Below are positions 23,466-34,700 of a stretch of DNA of 64,000 bases, piece after piece. Position 1 is the stretch's first letter; every line of letters starts with the position of its first letter. The stretch covers positions 95,246,616-95,310,615 of the forward strand of contig CM071924.1 of the NCBI GenBank assembly GCA_016081115.2. Direction: 5' to 3'. The DNA is from Rehmannia glutinosa (taxonomy: Eukaryota; Streptophyta; Magnoliopsida; Lamiales; Orobanchaceae). A program made the position numbers and the translations under genes. The notes beneath the pieces were generated by a model, which saw only the letters and a list, made by a program, of their open reading frames with translations, did not search any database and had not been told where the DNA came from.

Positions 23466-24544
23466 TCATATTATAAATGTTAATTCATCAGAATAGATTT
23501 TAAAAAGAAAAATAAAATATAATAAATGTATATTTTTTTGTTTTTTATTTTTTAATATAATAAATTTATATATTTTGACTTTATGATGCTAACTTGAATA
23601 GTATATAGTATATACACACTTGTAGTATATCATATGTAGGTCGGCAATAATTGAAACGTACACGTTCTATTTGGCAATAAACAAATAAAATACAATTTTT
23701 TTTTTAAAGGGAATAAAATAAAACACAATTTTTAAGGACACATCAAACGCATGAAATGAATAAAGAAATTGGGAGCAGCGAATGAGTAGGGTTTGACTTC
23801 ACACATTCCCATGAGTAGCCCACATGACTCATCCTTAGGGTTGTAAGATTTTTTTGGATTTTCATATGCTAATCATTTATTTATTTTGCAACCAACACAA
23901 CATTTTCATTTTTTTGGTAATTAATTAGGCCAGCTCCAGGGTAGGTTTTTTAATTATCCCTTTCACATATATATGCTATAACTTAACATGATTTCTCTTA
24001 TTCTTATTCACTCATCTCTTTATCTCTCTCCACCGCACCACCACCACTCCATCATGGATGCAACGCTCACGCTGCCGTGCAAGAGCCTCTTCCGGCCACC
24101 GCGAATTAACCGAAGATTTACCATGCTAAACCCTAAACGCCCTCCTTCCATTTTATCGGTTCTCCCAGAGAACAATTTAGAAACATCATCGTCTCACGAA
24201 TCCAAAACCATCTACAACAACAACTGGCTTGAGACTATCGTCATTAACTATTTCTCCGGCGCCTTCCAAGCTCTATCAGGTTATTTGTATTTAGATTTTA
24301 GAGTCTGTCGGATTTTTGGTCAGTTGTCCGTAACAAAATATTTTTATTTATTTTTTAGTTCAGTTTTTCACTTTGCCCTTTATTTCATTTCTCGAGAATT
24401 TGTACGTTTCTTGTTACTTGAGACTCGTTTCCCGATGCCAAAAATTATATCTCAGTACCAACTAATGTACCGCATCGATATTAATTTTGAAAAATAACCA
24501 AATACTTCACCAAAAAATATACTTTTTTGACCGAGTATCTCACC

Positions 24545-24719
24545 CAGGGGCGGAGTTAGACGTGTAACCTTGGGGGCTAAGTAATTTTGGGGGCTAAATC
24601 GATAAAGAAATAAATATTTAGTACTAAAAATTACTTTTTTTAAAAACAATTTACATAGAACAAATTGATTTTTAAAATTTTTTGAGGGCTCCCCCAGTGA
24701 TAAGGAGGGAACGCCCCTG
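24545..24719. mobile_element. hAT MITE (175 bp) in intron 1 of D27-like copy 1
   Basis: Ends CAGGGGCGGAG and ACGCCCCTG (inverted repeat CAGGGGCG). Perfect 8-bp target duplication ATCTCACC at 24537-24544 and 24720-24727. Copy 2 has no such insert at the matching place (about 32405-32420), so it entered after the gene duplication. Confidence 0.88.
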
Positions 24720-24757
24720 ATCTCACCGAAGAATATATTTATGGTAATGACTGTCAG

Positions 24758-25124
24758 GGGTTCAAATCCCTGCTCCATCAAATTGTTTGTGGGGTGGAGG
24801 TCAGGGGTTCATATCCCTGCTCCATCAAATTGCTCCCAGGGCATATGCGGTAGTGAAGATTTGGTGAGAACTCTCATCTTGAATAGCATCCGTGTGGGTT
24901 CGATTCGGGGAGTGATCGTTATTAGTAGATTGGGGGTCGAACATAATTGTTCTCTTTCGGGAGGATCTGGTTGTACGTCGCCAGACCCCGCCGTAAACCG
25001 CGGAGTCGTGCACATCCCGCGGTTTACCTTGGCGCAAGAATGAGGAGCCGGAATGCATTGTCTCCGAGCGTAGTCGGCGCAGTTCTGTTCGAGCTTATCA
25101 AAAAAAAAAAAAAAAAAAAAAAAA
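24758..25124 (+). mobile_element. SINE (367 bp) with poly(A) tail in intron 1 of D27-like copy 1
   Basis: A 15-bp perfect target duplication GGTAATGACTGTCAG flanks it (24743-24757 and 25125-25139). The 3' end is 25 A residues (25100-25124). tRNA-like B-box sequences are GGTTCAAATCC at the 5' edge and GGGTTCGATTCGGGG near 24897. A 22-base motif ending CTGCTCCATCAAATTG occurs twice near the 5' end. No ORF, so it would be mobilised by LINE machinery. The uninterrupted site is visible in copy 2 near 32431 (GGTAATGATCGTCAG). Confidence 0.9.
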
Positions 25125-25417
25125 GGTAATGACTGTCAGTTTTTAGTCCTAGTGACTAAACATATCTCTTTTAAAAACATGTCATCTCTTAAGGTTTATG
25201 CTTTCACACAAAATAAACACGAGTTTTTGTATGTATTGTTCTGATGAATAGGGGTGAAAAGCAACAAGAGTGGGTACGATGGGCTGGCTGAAACAATGAA
25301 AATGATGTATAGTCAACTCACTCCAATCCAACAAAGTCAACTTCATCTTGAACCTATTGATAAAGCATGTCCTAAGGAATTACGTGACTTGGCAAGTTTC
25401 TCCTTAATTATCATCTT

Positions 25418-25561
25418 TTTGTTTTTTTTATTAAGTTGAGAGTAGTGGTTGGAGGAGATGTGATAAATTTCAAAGAAACTGAAATATATAGAGTTTGAAT
25501 CTGGTCAACACCCTTACAAAGGGTGAACGATACCACTGAGCTACAAACAAACTTGTACAGA
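25418..25561 (-). mobile_element. tRNA-derived SINE (144 bp), minus strand, in intron 2 of D27-like copy 1
   Basis: On the minus strand it starts near TCTGTACAAGTTTG and shows an A-box (TAGCTCAGTGGTA). A tRNA-like anticodon arm follows (CACCC stem, TTTGTAA loop), then a B-box-like GATTCAAACTC, a short body and an A-rich tail (T-rich on the plus strand, 25418-25430). The 16-bp target duplication, with one mismatch, is CCTTAATTATCATCTT (25402-25417) and CCTTAATTACCATCTT (25562-25577). Copy 2 has the empty site at about 32776. It sits only a few bases downstream of the exon 2 donor. Confidence 0.85.
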
Positions 25562-26364
25562 CCTTAATTACCATCTTAATTTTTCTGTTTTTCAAATTTT
25601 CTCATTACTCTTAGTACTATTAGAAGACTTTCGTGAAGATGATATATATTGATATTAATGGGTTTTATGGCTTATAAATTGTTATTGACAATCTTAGTCC
25701 TGAAATTTTTGATGTGACTGTCTCAGTACTTAATGATTTTACCCTTTAGTCAAAATAACAATTTTAGTCATGTAACTTATTTAATGGTCATATATATTTT
25801 GGATATTTTGGCTGAAGGATAAGGCTGTTGTAGGAACAAATAAAATATTATACTTGTAAGACCAAAATTCTACAAATTAAAATATTTCTGGACCAAAATT
25901 CTACAATTAAAATTATGTGGGATCAAAGTTGCTACCTAAGATATTTGTAGTACCAAAATTGTTAGCCCTCTAGCTATAGTTACTCAATATTTGAGATCTT
26001 CTATTTAATTTAGTGTTTAATTTACAAGACCAAGTTTACAATTAATCCACTTTTTTATCCTTACTTTTGCTGAATTGATTATTTTATAATTATTTGATTA
26101 AATGAATTATATTCGAACTGAAAATTAGTGACAATTAAAAAAAATTAATTAGCATATGATTTCTTTGTTATCGAATAGGATAATATTTCCACCATCAAAA
26201 TGTTCAAGAGAATTTATGGCCGCTTTCACAACACTTGCCTTTGCTTGGTTGGTCGGGCCCATGGAGGTATGTTAATTTGAGTATCCTTGTAATTAAGTAA
26301 TAATTAATCATCAAAATGAAATATTATAGATAACTTATTTTTGTTGTGAAAGTAATGTTATATA

Positions 26365-26392
26365 TCCCGTCCCGTATTTAACTAACAGAGGT
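26365..26392. mobile_element. isolated terminus of the MULE-type MITE at the truncation point of copy 1
   Basis: CCCGTCCCGTATTTAACTAA followed by CAGAG is identical to the right end of the MITE at 30997-31567. It lies exactly where homology between the two D27-like copies stops, and is followed by the copia remnant. The rest of the MITE is absent. Confidence 0.7.
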
Positions 26393-26544
26393 ATTTATAG
26401 CACAACAGATAAATACAAATGAACATATTATTCTGAAGAATCATTCTCTTCTATGGTATCAGTTGGTTCACTCTAACGAGTTGATCCTTTTACTTCTTTT
26501 CCTACTACGCCCGATTTTTATCTAAAATGCCAACAGATACTCTT

Positions 26545-27410
26545 TGTTGAATCTTCTACTACTCCTACTTTGGTTGCTATCAACGCAGCAAATCAAATTC
26601 CTCTTAAACTCACCTCTGCAAATTATTATTCTTGGAAAACACGGTTTGATGCTCTTCTTTGTGGCTATGATCTTGCTGGTTACATTGATAGATCTCTCCC
26701 TTGTCATTACGATAGGCAACACTACCACTCCGAATCCGGCCTATCATTTTGAAAGAGACAAGACAAACTTCTTTTGCTTGGTATTATTGGCTCATTGAGT
26801 CCATCTATTGTTCCAATTATGTGCTCTAGCACCACCTCTGTTGAGGCATGGAATAAGCTGAAAAGGAATTATGCAAACCCCTCGTCATCTCGCATTATGG
26901 GTCTTGCTGAACAACTAACGCTTCTTTCTCGCGAAAATCAATCAATCAGTGACTATCTTGCTAAAGTTCGTGATTTAGCCGATGAATTAGCTCTTGTTGG
27001 ATCTCCAGTTCCTGACCAATATCTTATTACTCATACTCTCAATGGTGTCGGTCTGGCATTCAAGGAAATTTCAGCTGCAATCCGGGTTCAGGACAAACTC
27101 ATTTCATTTGATGAGTTATGTGACAAACTTCTTGAATATGATTCTTTTGTCAAACGTGAAGATGTGCGTGCATCTGGCCTTCTTGGTGCCGCACCTGTCA
27201 TCACTGCGAATGTTGCTCGTTATGGCTCAAATTTCTCGAAGATATCAGTCTTCTCAAACCGTAATACCTAGAATAAATGTCAATCAGGACAAGGAGACAC
27301 ACGTCACACTAACACAGAATCTTCCGGTCAATTTAAACAACCTATCATTTGCCAATTTTGTGATAAAAAAGGCCATTCTGCCAAAAATTGCTATACAGCT
27401 AAACGTGTGC
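26545..27410 (+). pseudogene. copia gag with CCHC knuckle
   Basis: Frames encode LKLTSANYYSWKTRFDALL, then after a shift MGLAEQLTLLSRENQSISDY, DYLAKVRDLADELALVG and FKEISAAIRVQD. The knuckle (CQFCDKKGHSAKNC type) lies at about 27353-27394. At least two frameshifts, near 26750 and 27260, plus a stop. Capsid function is expected but the frame is broken. Confidence 0.8.
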
Positions 27411-28790
27411 TTCTTGCTTCCCAATCACTTATTGCCAATCCTGCTACTTCTTCTCCACAAACAAGTTGGCTTCTTGATAGTGGTGCATCTCACCACGTTA
27501 CTAGTAATCTCAATAATCTCAATCTCACTCAAGACTATGAAGGACTTGATGATGTCGTGATTGGTGATGGCTCAGAACTAAATATTTCGCATACTGGTTC
27601 TACAATTCTATCCTCTCCTCTGCATACCTTTCAATTATCAAATGTTCTTTGTGTTCCTTCAATACATCGAAATCTGATTTATGTCAATCAATTTTGCAAT
27701 TCTAATAATATTTCAATGAATTCTTACCCACTTTTTTTCATGTGAAGTATCTCACCACGGGGGCACTTCTTGCAACGGGACAAAGCACGAATAATGTGTA
27801 TGAGTGGCCTGCTTTTGATGCAATAAAAAGTACAAATATTTGTGTACAAGCTACACAACAATGGCATGATCGACTGGGGCACCCTTCTTCTAATATCATT
27901 CGTTATCTGTCATCCACTGGTGTTATTCCTGGTGGATCTTCTTCTAAATTTTCAACTTGTGATTCTTGTCATTCCAGCAAAAGTCATAAGTTACCATTTC
28001 ATAAATCTAGCTTTACCTCTAGTCGTCCATTAGAAATAAATTTTTACTGATGTATGGGGTCCGTCCCCTGTTCGATCAATTGAAGGATTTTCTTACTATG
28101 TTCTATTTGTGGACCATTATAAAAAATACTCTTGGCTTTTTCCTTTATCTCTCAAGTCAGATGTATGTACTATTTTTAATCAGTTTAAAATGATGGTTGA
28201 AAATCACTTTAACCAAAAAATAGCTACACTTTATTCTGATGGTGGAACTGTATATTATGGGCTTAAAAACACACTTGCTAACCAAGGAATACAACATCTT
28301 ATTTCACCTCCTTATGCTCCAGAACACATCTCAATTGGCGAGCGAAGACATCACACGATAGTTGAGCATGGTCTTGCACTATTACATCGTGTTTCATTAC
28401 CTCTTGCTTTCTTTACCAACTCCCACACTAAAAAATAAAACACCATACACCTCTTTGTTTGGCCAAACACCTAATTACACCAAACTCCGAGTTTTCGGTT
28501 GTTTGTGTTATCCTTGGCTTCGATCTAAACAAATGCATAAACTTGAATGTCATTCCCGTGCTTGTGTATTTCTTGGCTACTCCAATACTCATAATTCATT
28601 CATTTGTTATGAGCCAATAAATCACAAGTATTATTATTCGCGTCATTTTAGATTTGAGGAAAATAAATTTCCTTACAGTTCCTCAAATATCTCTTCTACT
28701 ATTATTGATGAGTCCACTCTAACCCATTGGTCCACTGTAGTACAGACTAACTCTAACACCACTTCACCAGTACATTCCAAATGATATGTC
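27407..28790 (+). pseudogene. copia protease, pre-integrase and integrase
   Basis: The protease catalytic motif is in SWLLDSGASHHVTSN at about 27464-27505. The pre-integrase zinc region (WHDRLGHPSSNIIRYL, CDSCHSSKSHKLPF) is at 27860-28000. The integrase core starts near 28040 after a stop at 28050 and includes TLYSDGGTVYYG. The usual SPQQNG-type motif is altered to APEHISIGERRHHTIVEHG. A stop at about 28438 precedes the integrase C-terminus (LFGQTPNYTKLRVFGCLCYP). The linker to RT is degraded. Confidence 0.8.
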
Positions 28791-29144
28791 CATACAACAA
28801 TCTCTTATATTTGTTCCATCACATAATCCTCCTCCTGTTGTGATTCAATCCGTACTTCATAACCTCCAAATGATATGCCCCAGTCCGGTCATGAAGAGAA
28901 TCTAATGATTGCTCCTCAGCAGTCGTCGCCTCATACACATTCTATTTGTGACCAGTCTCATGTTGAAGAAGCTCTGCCTCCTCCTATACTTGAAAACATT
29001 GTTGAACCCCCAATTCAGCCTTCACATCATATGTGAACACGATCTAAGACGGGAATCCATTGTCCAAAAAAATTCCTCTCTCTTACAGCTACCAAACACC
29101 CTCTACCAGATTTTATTGAACCCTCTAATGTTCGTCAAGATCTA

Positions 29145-30040
29145 AAGTCGGACAAATGGAAAAATGCAATGCTTGATGAATTGGCCGCTCTTGATCGCAA
29201 TTCTACATGGATTCTAGTACCTCGTGAGCCAGATTACAATGTGGTTGGTTGCAAATGGGTATTCCGGGTTAAAAGAAATTCTGATGGAAGTGTCTCACGC
29301 TATAAGGCCCGTCTTGTTGTGAAAGGTTTTAATCAGCAGTCGGGTATTGACTTTCATGAAACTTTCAGCCCGGCTGTGAAAACTTCTACTATTTGCATTG
29401 TTTTGACGATTGCTATTTCAAACGGATGGATGATAAATCAACTGGATGTAAATAATACATTCTTACATAGTTTTCTATCCGAAGATGTTTTTATGGCTCA
29501 ACCACCTGGATTTATTGATCATGCTCGACCAAATCATGTTTGCAAACTGGTCAAGTCTCTTTATGGCCTTAAACAGGCTCCGCGGGCTTGGTTTAATGAA
29601 TTGAAGAATTTTATTCTATCTTTGGGTTTCATGAATTCTAGGTCTGATGCATCTTTGTTTGTCTATTTTAGCAAGGACACTATAGCATATATCCTGGTCT
29701 ATGTAGATGATCTACTCATTACAGGAAACTCAAATCAGTTTGTTGAGTATATTATTCGAGTATTGTCAAATAATGTTTTTGTTAAAGATTTGGGTGCTAT
29801 CAGCTATTTCTTAGGCATTGAAGCTATTCATTGTCACAATGGATTGTTTCTGTCCCAACACAAATATGTGCGAGATTTATTGGACAAATTTGACACGGCT
29901 GGTGCGAAGGAGGCTACCACACCTCTTAGTACATTTGTTAGTCTATCATATTCTTCAAGTCAGCCATTACAAGAATCCAAACTTTATCGGAGTTTAATTG
30001 GTGGCTTACAGTACTTGTCTCTCACTCGACTGGATATTGG
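29145..30040 (+). pseudogene. copia reverse transcriptase, long open frame
   Basis: An almost complete RT is open from before 29169. It contains AMLDELAALDRNSTW, GCKWVFRVKRNSDGS, GIDFHETFSPAVK, QLDVNNTFLHSFL, SLYGLKQAPRAWF and the catalytic YVDDLLITG at about 29701-29727. LGAISYFLGIEA and GGLQYLSLTRLDIG close it. The frame then runs into unrelated sequence at about 30040, so RNase H is absent. This is the best preserved RT in the window. Confidence 0.87.
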
Positions 30041-30665
30041 TAACCATAAAAAGATTTCGAGTGAAATGTTATGAAAAACATTGAGCAAGAAATTAACATC
30101 ATCAATGGAACAGTAATAGAGCTTTTGCAATCTTGATTTCTGAATGAATTTTACAATTACAGATACAAACCTTAAATAGATCCTAAGGATATCATTCTAG
30201 ATGCAACCAGCTGTAATCTAATCATTAAATATTTGAGATAAGGAATGATGATCCAACGGTGTATATTGAGCAGTACAAGGGCATATTCATGTTGCCACTA
30301 CTCTGGTACAGTATGAGGAATATGCCCAGCTGTGATGCATGCCTTTGGTGTGTTGTTTGGTCTGTTATCAATAAATCAACAAAAATCCATGAAATTAAGG
30401 AAATAGAGTTCGAAGTACATACCTGAGTAGAAGTCGAAACACCCTCCATCTAATCGCTCGTCGCCGTCCCCGATTTCAAAATAAATGGGAACTGTTTGAA
30501 TTCGTTTGATTTCGAATAACTTAGGCTTTCACTCAGAAATGGCTTGTAAAACTACTAAAGGGCAAAATTGGAATTTCACACCCCAAAATGGCTAAAAGAT
30601 CTATTTGAAAAAAATGGCTAAAAAAACATTTTTATTTGGCCAAAATGGCTAAAAAAAACCCACTA
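30041..30665. other. junction DNA between the copia remnant and the right duplication unit
   Basis: Read on the minus strand, GGATCTATTTAAGG near 30180 looks like an LTR TATA region, so part of this may be an LTR fragment. 30560-30655 is built of AAAATGGCTAAAA-type imperfect repeats. No gene seen. Confidence 0.3.
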
Positions 30666-30996
30666 TATTATATATGTTAATTTATCGGAATAGATTTTAA
30701 AAAGAAAAATAAAATATCATAAATGTATGTTTTTTTGTTTTTTGTTTTCTTTTTAATATAATAAATGTATATAATTGGACTTTATGATGCTTACTTGAAT
30801 AGTATACACACATAGTATATCATATGTAGGTCGGCAATAATTGAAACGTACACGTTTTATTTGGCAACAAATAAATAAAACACAATTTTTTAAGGACACA
30901 TCAAACGCATGAAATGAATAAAAAGAAATAGGCAGCAGCGCATGAGTAGGGTTTGACTTAACACATTCCCATGAGTTTTCGCACATGACTCATCCT

Positions 30997-31567
30997 CTAT
31001 TAGTTAATTCGCGGATAATACCCGTGATATGCTATGACATTTATGAATAATTAAAAATACTTCCATCTTTTGGTAGATTCTTAGCGGCGTTAAATACTCC
31101 GTATTTTCAAATAAAACGTTTAATACTCATATTATTGTTATCCATAAAATACTTGGCGAATAAAACTTCATTTTAATATTTTATAATATTTAAATAAATC
31201 AAAAATCATTAAAAAAATTATTTATAAGTATAATTACAATATTAGAAAATAATAAATAATAATATTAATAATAAATAAGTGTATTAATAATTTAAAGTAA
31301 ATTAATAAAGTACCTAAAATTAATTTTAGTATAATCTAAACATGAGTATGAATTACAATCTATGTAAATATACTGTTAAAATAAGCCGTATTATTACTCC
31401 CGAATAATTATTTTATATTCGTATTAAACCCGTACGTCTATGGTTCCGTATTTTAAATATTTTTGTATTTTTTGCCGATTTTTTCACCGTAACTTTAAAA
31501 AATATTCATAATATACTTGTACGTACTAAATAACGAACTTTTCCCGTCCCGTATTTAACTAACAGAG
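30997..31567. mobile_element. MULE-type MITE (571 bp) in the promoter flank of D27-like copy 2
   Basis: A 10-bp perfect target duplication GACTCATCCT flanks it (30987-30996, 31568-31577). Imperfect terminal inverted repeats: left CTATTAGTTAATTCGCGG, right (inverted) CTCTGTTAGTTAAATACGG. A 9-11-bp TSD is the hallmark of Mutator-like elements. AT-rich with no ORF. Copy 1 shows the intact empty site near 23825. It ends about 230 bp upstream of the copy 2 start codon and could affect expression, though this is not shown. Confidence 0.82.
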
Positions 31568-31717
31568 GACTCATCCTTTAGGGTTGTAAGAATTTTTTGG
31601 ATTTTTCATATGCTATCATTTATTTATTTTGCAACCAACACAACATTTTCATTTTTTTGGTAATTAATTAGGCCATTGCTCCAGGGTAGGTCATGTAATT
31701 ATCCCTTTCGCATATGC

Positions 31718-31724
31718 TATAAAT
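31718..31724 (+). promoter_or_regulatory. TATA box of D27-like copy 2
   Basis: TATAAAT in the context GCTATAAATTAAC, 75 bp upstream of the ATG at 31799. The matching position in copy 1 reads GCTATAACTTAAC (about 23976), a weaker TATA. The region between box and ATG is C/T-rich in both copies, as in a short 5' leader. Confidence 0.5.
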
Positions 31725-31798
31725 TAACAAGTACGTTTTCTCTTATTCTTATTCACTCATCTCTTTATTTCTCTCCACCGCACCACCACCACTCCATC

Positions 31799-34700
31799 AT
31801 GGATGCGACGCTCATGCTGCCGTGCAAGAGCCTTTTCCGGCCACCGCGAATCAACCGGAGAGTCACCGTGCTAAATGCTAGACGCTCTCCCTCCATTTTA
31901 TCAGTTCTCTCAAGCACCAATTTAGAAACATCACCGTTTCACGAATCTAAAACCGTCTACAACGACAACTGGCTTGATACAATCGTCATTAACTATTTCT
32001 CCGACGTCTTTCAAGTTGTATCAGGTTATTTCTTAATTACAAACACATATGCATGTACATATTAAAATATTTAGTAAATAATTAAGTATATTATATGTGT
32101 ATGATACAAAATAATGTCGACATTATATTTGACATTATACCACAAGTATCATTTATTACGTTTAGGAAATAGAATATATATATAATATTATTTGTATATA
32201 AAGTTTAGAGTCCGTCGAATTTTGGTGGGTTGTAAAGTAACAAAAATAATTTTTAGCCATTTTTTAGTTCAATTTTTCATTTTGCCCTTTTATTCATTTC
32301 TGGGGACATTGTACATTTCTCGTTACCGAGACTCATTTCTCCGTGCTAAGAATCATATCTCTGTACCAAGAAATGAACCGCAAATTTTCTTGAAAATGAC
32401 CAATTAGTACCTGACCGAAGAATATATTTATGGTAATGATCGTCAGTTTTTTGGCCTACTGACTAAAAGATATCTTTTTGAAAAATATGCTATTTTTCAT
32501 TTTTTAAAAACGTAAATGATCAATTTGGCATATTACCACTGCTAGAAAAGATTGCATGGATGGTAAATTCTAAAGGTTTATGCTTTCACACAAAATAAAT
32601 GATTTTTTTATGTATGTTTTGATGAATAGGGGTGAAAAGTAACAAGAGTGGGTATGATGGCCTGGTGGAGACAATGCAAATGATGTATAGTCAATTCACT
32701 CCAATCCAACAAAGACAACTTTATCTTGAAGCTATTTATAAAGCCGTTCCTAAGGAATTACGTGACTTGGCATGTTTCCTTAATTACCATCTTAATTTTT
32801 CAGTTTTTCAAATTTTCTCATAACTCTTAGTATATATATATAACGAGAGCCATTTCTCAAAATAGTAAACATAAATTTTCCGACTGATCATTTCATATTG
32901 CTATAAAAAGCAATAAAAGTCTGAAATAAAAAAAAAGGATAAAAAACTTTGTAATTTAATGGTTTCCAAATATGTATGTACTGCATTAATTCTTTTATTT
33001 ATTTTTTTCTTTTTCTTTTTAAAATTTAATATTATTATTATTATTTTAGATCCATTTTTGTGTAATATATTAAATTAATCAACTTTTACGATCTTCAATT
33101 TGACACACATATTGCATATATAAAATAAAAAAATAAATGTAATAAATGAAATTCAAAGATGAATTTACTCAAAATTTTATTTTTTATATGTTTTAAAAGT
33201 TATTAATTCAGGCATATAGTTGTTAAATTCAATTAAAAAAACTAATTTAAATTGAATAAAATACCTCAAAATATGTATACAAATATTATAATACATATCC
33301 ATACACAATGTTATATATATTTATGTAAGAAGAAATTAAATCTATATATATGTATATAAGGAGAGTAGTCTAGGAATAGTAAAAAAATCTCGCTCATTTC
33401 ACCTTTCTACATATGAAAAAATATTGAATTATTATTAAAAAAAGAATAAATAATAAATATAGTAATTTAATATATATATATATATATAAAGAGAAGTCGT
33501 TGGTAATAGTATGTTGAATTTTTCAACCTATATATTTGAAGATACTATAAAAAGTAATAAAAATATGTGTAAAAATAAAATGTGATAAATATTCGGTATT
33601 TCATTATTTTTTGTAGTCAACTTTATTTAAATAATCACTTTTTAAAATGATATAAAAAGTAGAATTATGTAAATTAGTTTTTCAAATCTCCGTGTGTAAT
33701 ACATTAAATATTATATTTATCTTTTTTTAACGAAAAATTAATAACTTTTTATTTTTGATCTATTCTTGACATATAATATATCAAGTTAATCATTTTTTAC
33801 GATCTTCAGTTTGACACCTATATTGCATATATAAAATAAAAAAATATAAGAAATATTTACTCATTTTATTGTAATTTGTAATAGAATTTAAAAATTGTGC
33901 ATTCGGACAATTAGACATCAATTTGCATTGGCTATTTATGATATATATAGTTGTTATTTGGGTTTCGCTAATTTCTTTATAATTATATAGATTTATATTA
34001 AAATTTATAAAATTCAATTAAAAATACTTATTTTAATTGAAGAAAATATCTGAAAATATGTATCCAAATTTTATATATCACATATATCCATAAATAGCAT
34101 TATATATTTAAGTAAAAAGAATATTAAAGTTTATTAAATATGAAATTATATTCATAATAGTATTTTATATATAGAAAATTACTTTTTATATATTGACGTA
34201 CTTTTATATTAATAGAAATTATTTTTTTGTATTTATCAATGTATTTTGATATTCAAGTAAGTTGTACATTTTAAACTAGATATGAATTTGGTTGTTTGAT
34301 ATATTTTTTGATATATATGTATGTATCAATATAAAATAGTTTTTTTTTTGAAATACTTTATTTTTCCTTTAAAATACGTCACTTAATAAAACACGATTTT
34401 TGTTTAATTATTTTTACCAATTTTAATAATTGTTCAGCTTTCTAAACCCCAAAAATATTGAAATTTGAAATGACTATATTTTTATTATATTGAAAATATA
34501 ATTTATTAAATATTCAACATTGGGATAGTAAAAAAAATTAACATTTGGCAGTAATTAAATTATTTTTCAAACTTTTACATTGTTATATATAAATATGGTC
34601 TATAAATAGACACAATTCATATTCACATAACAAAACATTTTGTATTTAAAGTGATTTTTTTATAGTTTATAATATTTTTTATTGTTTAATGATATGATTT

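Larger units (their letters stand above)
24054..26266 (+). pseudogene. DWARF27-like beta-carotene isomerase, copy 1, truncated after exon 3
   Basis: Exon 1 (24054-24279) has a basic, Ser/Pro-rich N-terminus typical of a chloroplast transit peptide, then NNWLETIVINYFSGAFQAL. Exon 2 (25252-~25395) encodes VKSNKSGYDGLAETM and LTPIQQSQLHLEPIDKA. Exon 3 (26179-26266) encodes FPPSKCSREFMAAFTTLAFA then WLVGPME. These are signature segments of D27/DUF4033, the iron-dependent plastid isomerase converting all-trans- to 9-cis-beta-carotene at the start of strigolactone synthesis. Which D27 clade it belongs to is not decided. Exons 4-7 with the conserved Cys residues are missing: homology ends at 26364, next to a MULE-MITE end and a copia element. 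The exon 2-3 junction does not keep frame with any visible donor. A TATA-like TATAACTT is at about 23977. Confidence 0.82.
23470..26364 (+). repeat. left unit of the DWARF27-like tandem duplication
   Basis: This segment (5' flank, exons 1-3, part of intron 3) is homologous to 30666-35908. Flank, introns and exons all match, so it arose by segmental duplication, not retroposition. The start-codon spacing is 7,745 bp. Homology stops at 26364 inside intron 3. Insertions found only in this unit are a hAT MITE and two SINEs. Confidence 0.85.
26395..30040 (+). mobile_element. truncated Ty1/copia retrotransposon
   Basis: About 60 bp of the 5' LTR end remains before the primer site TGGTATCAG (about 26454). 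Gag, protease, integrase and RT follow in copia order. The element stops at about 30040 just as RNase H should begin; the 3' LTR is missing. Frame breaks occur in gag, integrase and the integrase-RT linker. It replaces what should be exons 4-7 of D27-like copy 1. Confidence 0.88.

Noticed and set aside
25486..25556. A tRNA-Thr-like gene on the minus strand
   Set aside because: A-box and anticodon-like arm are present, but it lies in a 144-bp insert with TSD and A-rich tail and lacks a proper acceptor stem, so it is a SINE head.
26544..26798. Leu-rich ORF as a membrane protein
   Set aside because: It is an alternate frame over the copia gag; the other frame has the gag motif.
31799..32065. 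Exon 1 of D27-like copy 2 as a stand-alone small gene
   Set aside because: Its sequence continues across a good GT donor into exons 2-7 with D27 order; the extra residues after 32024 are intron.
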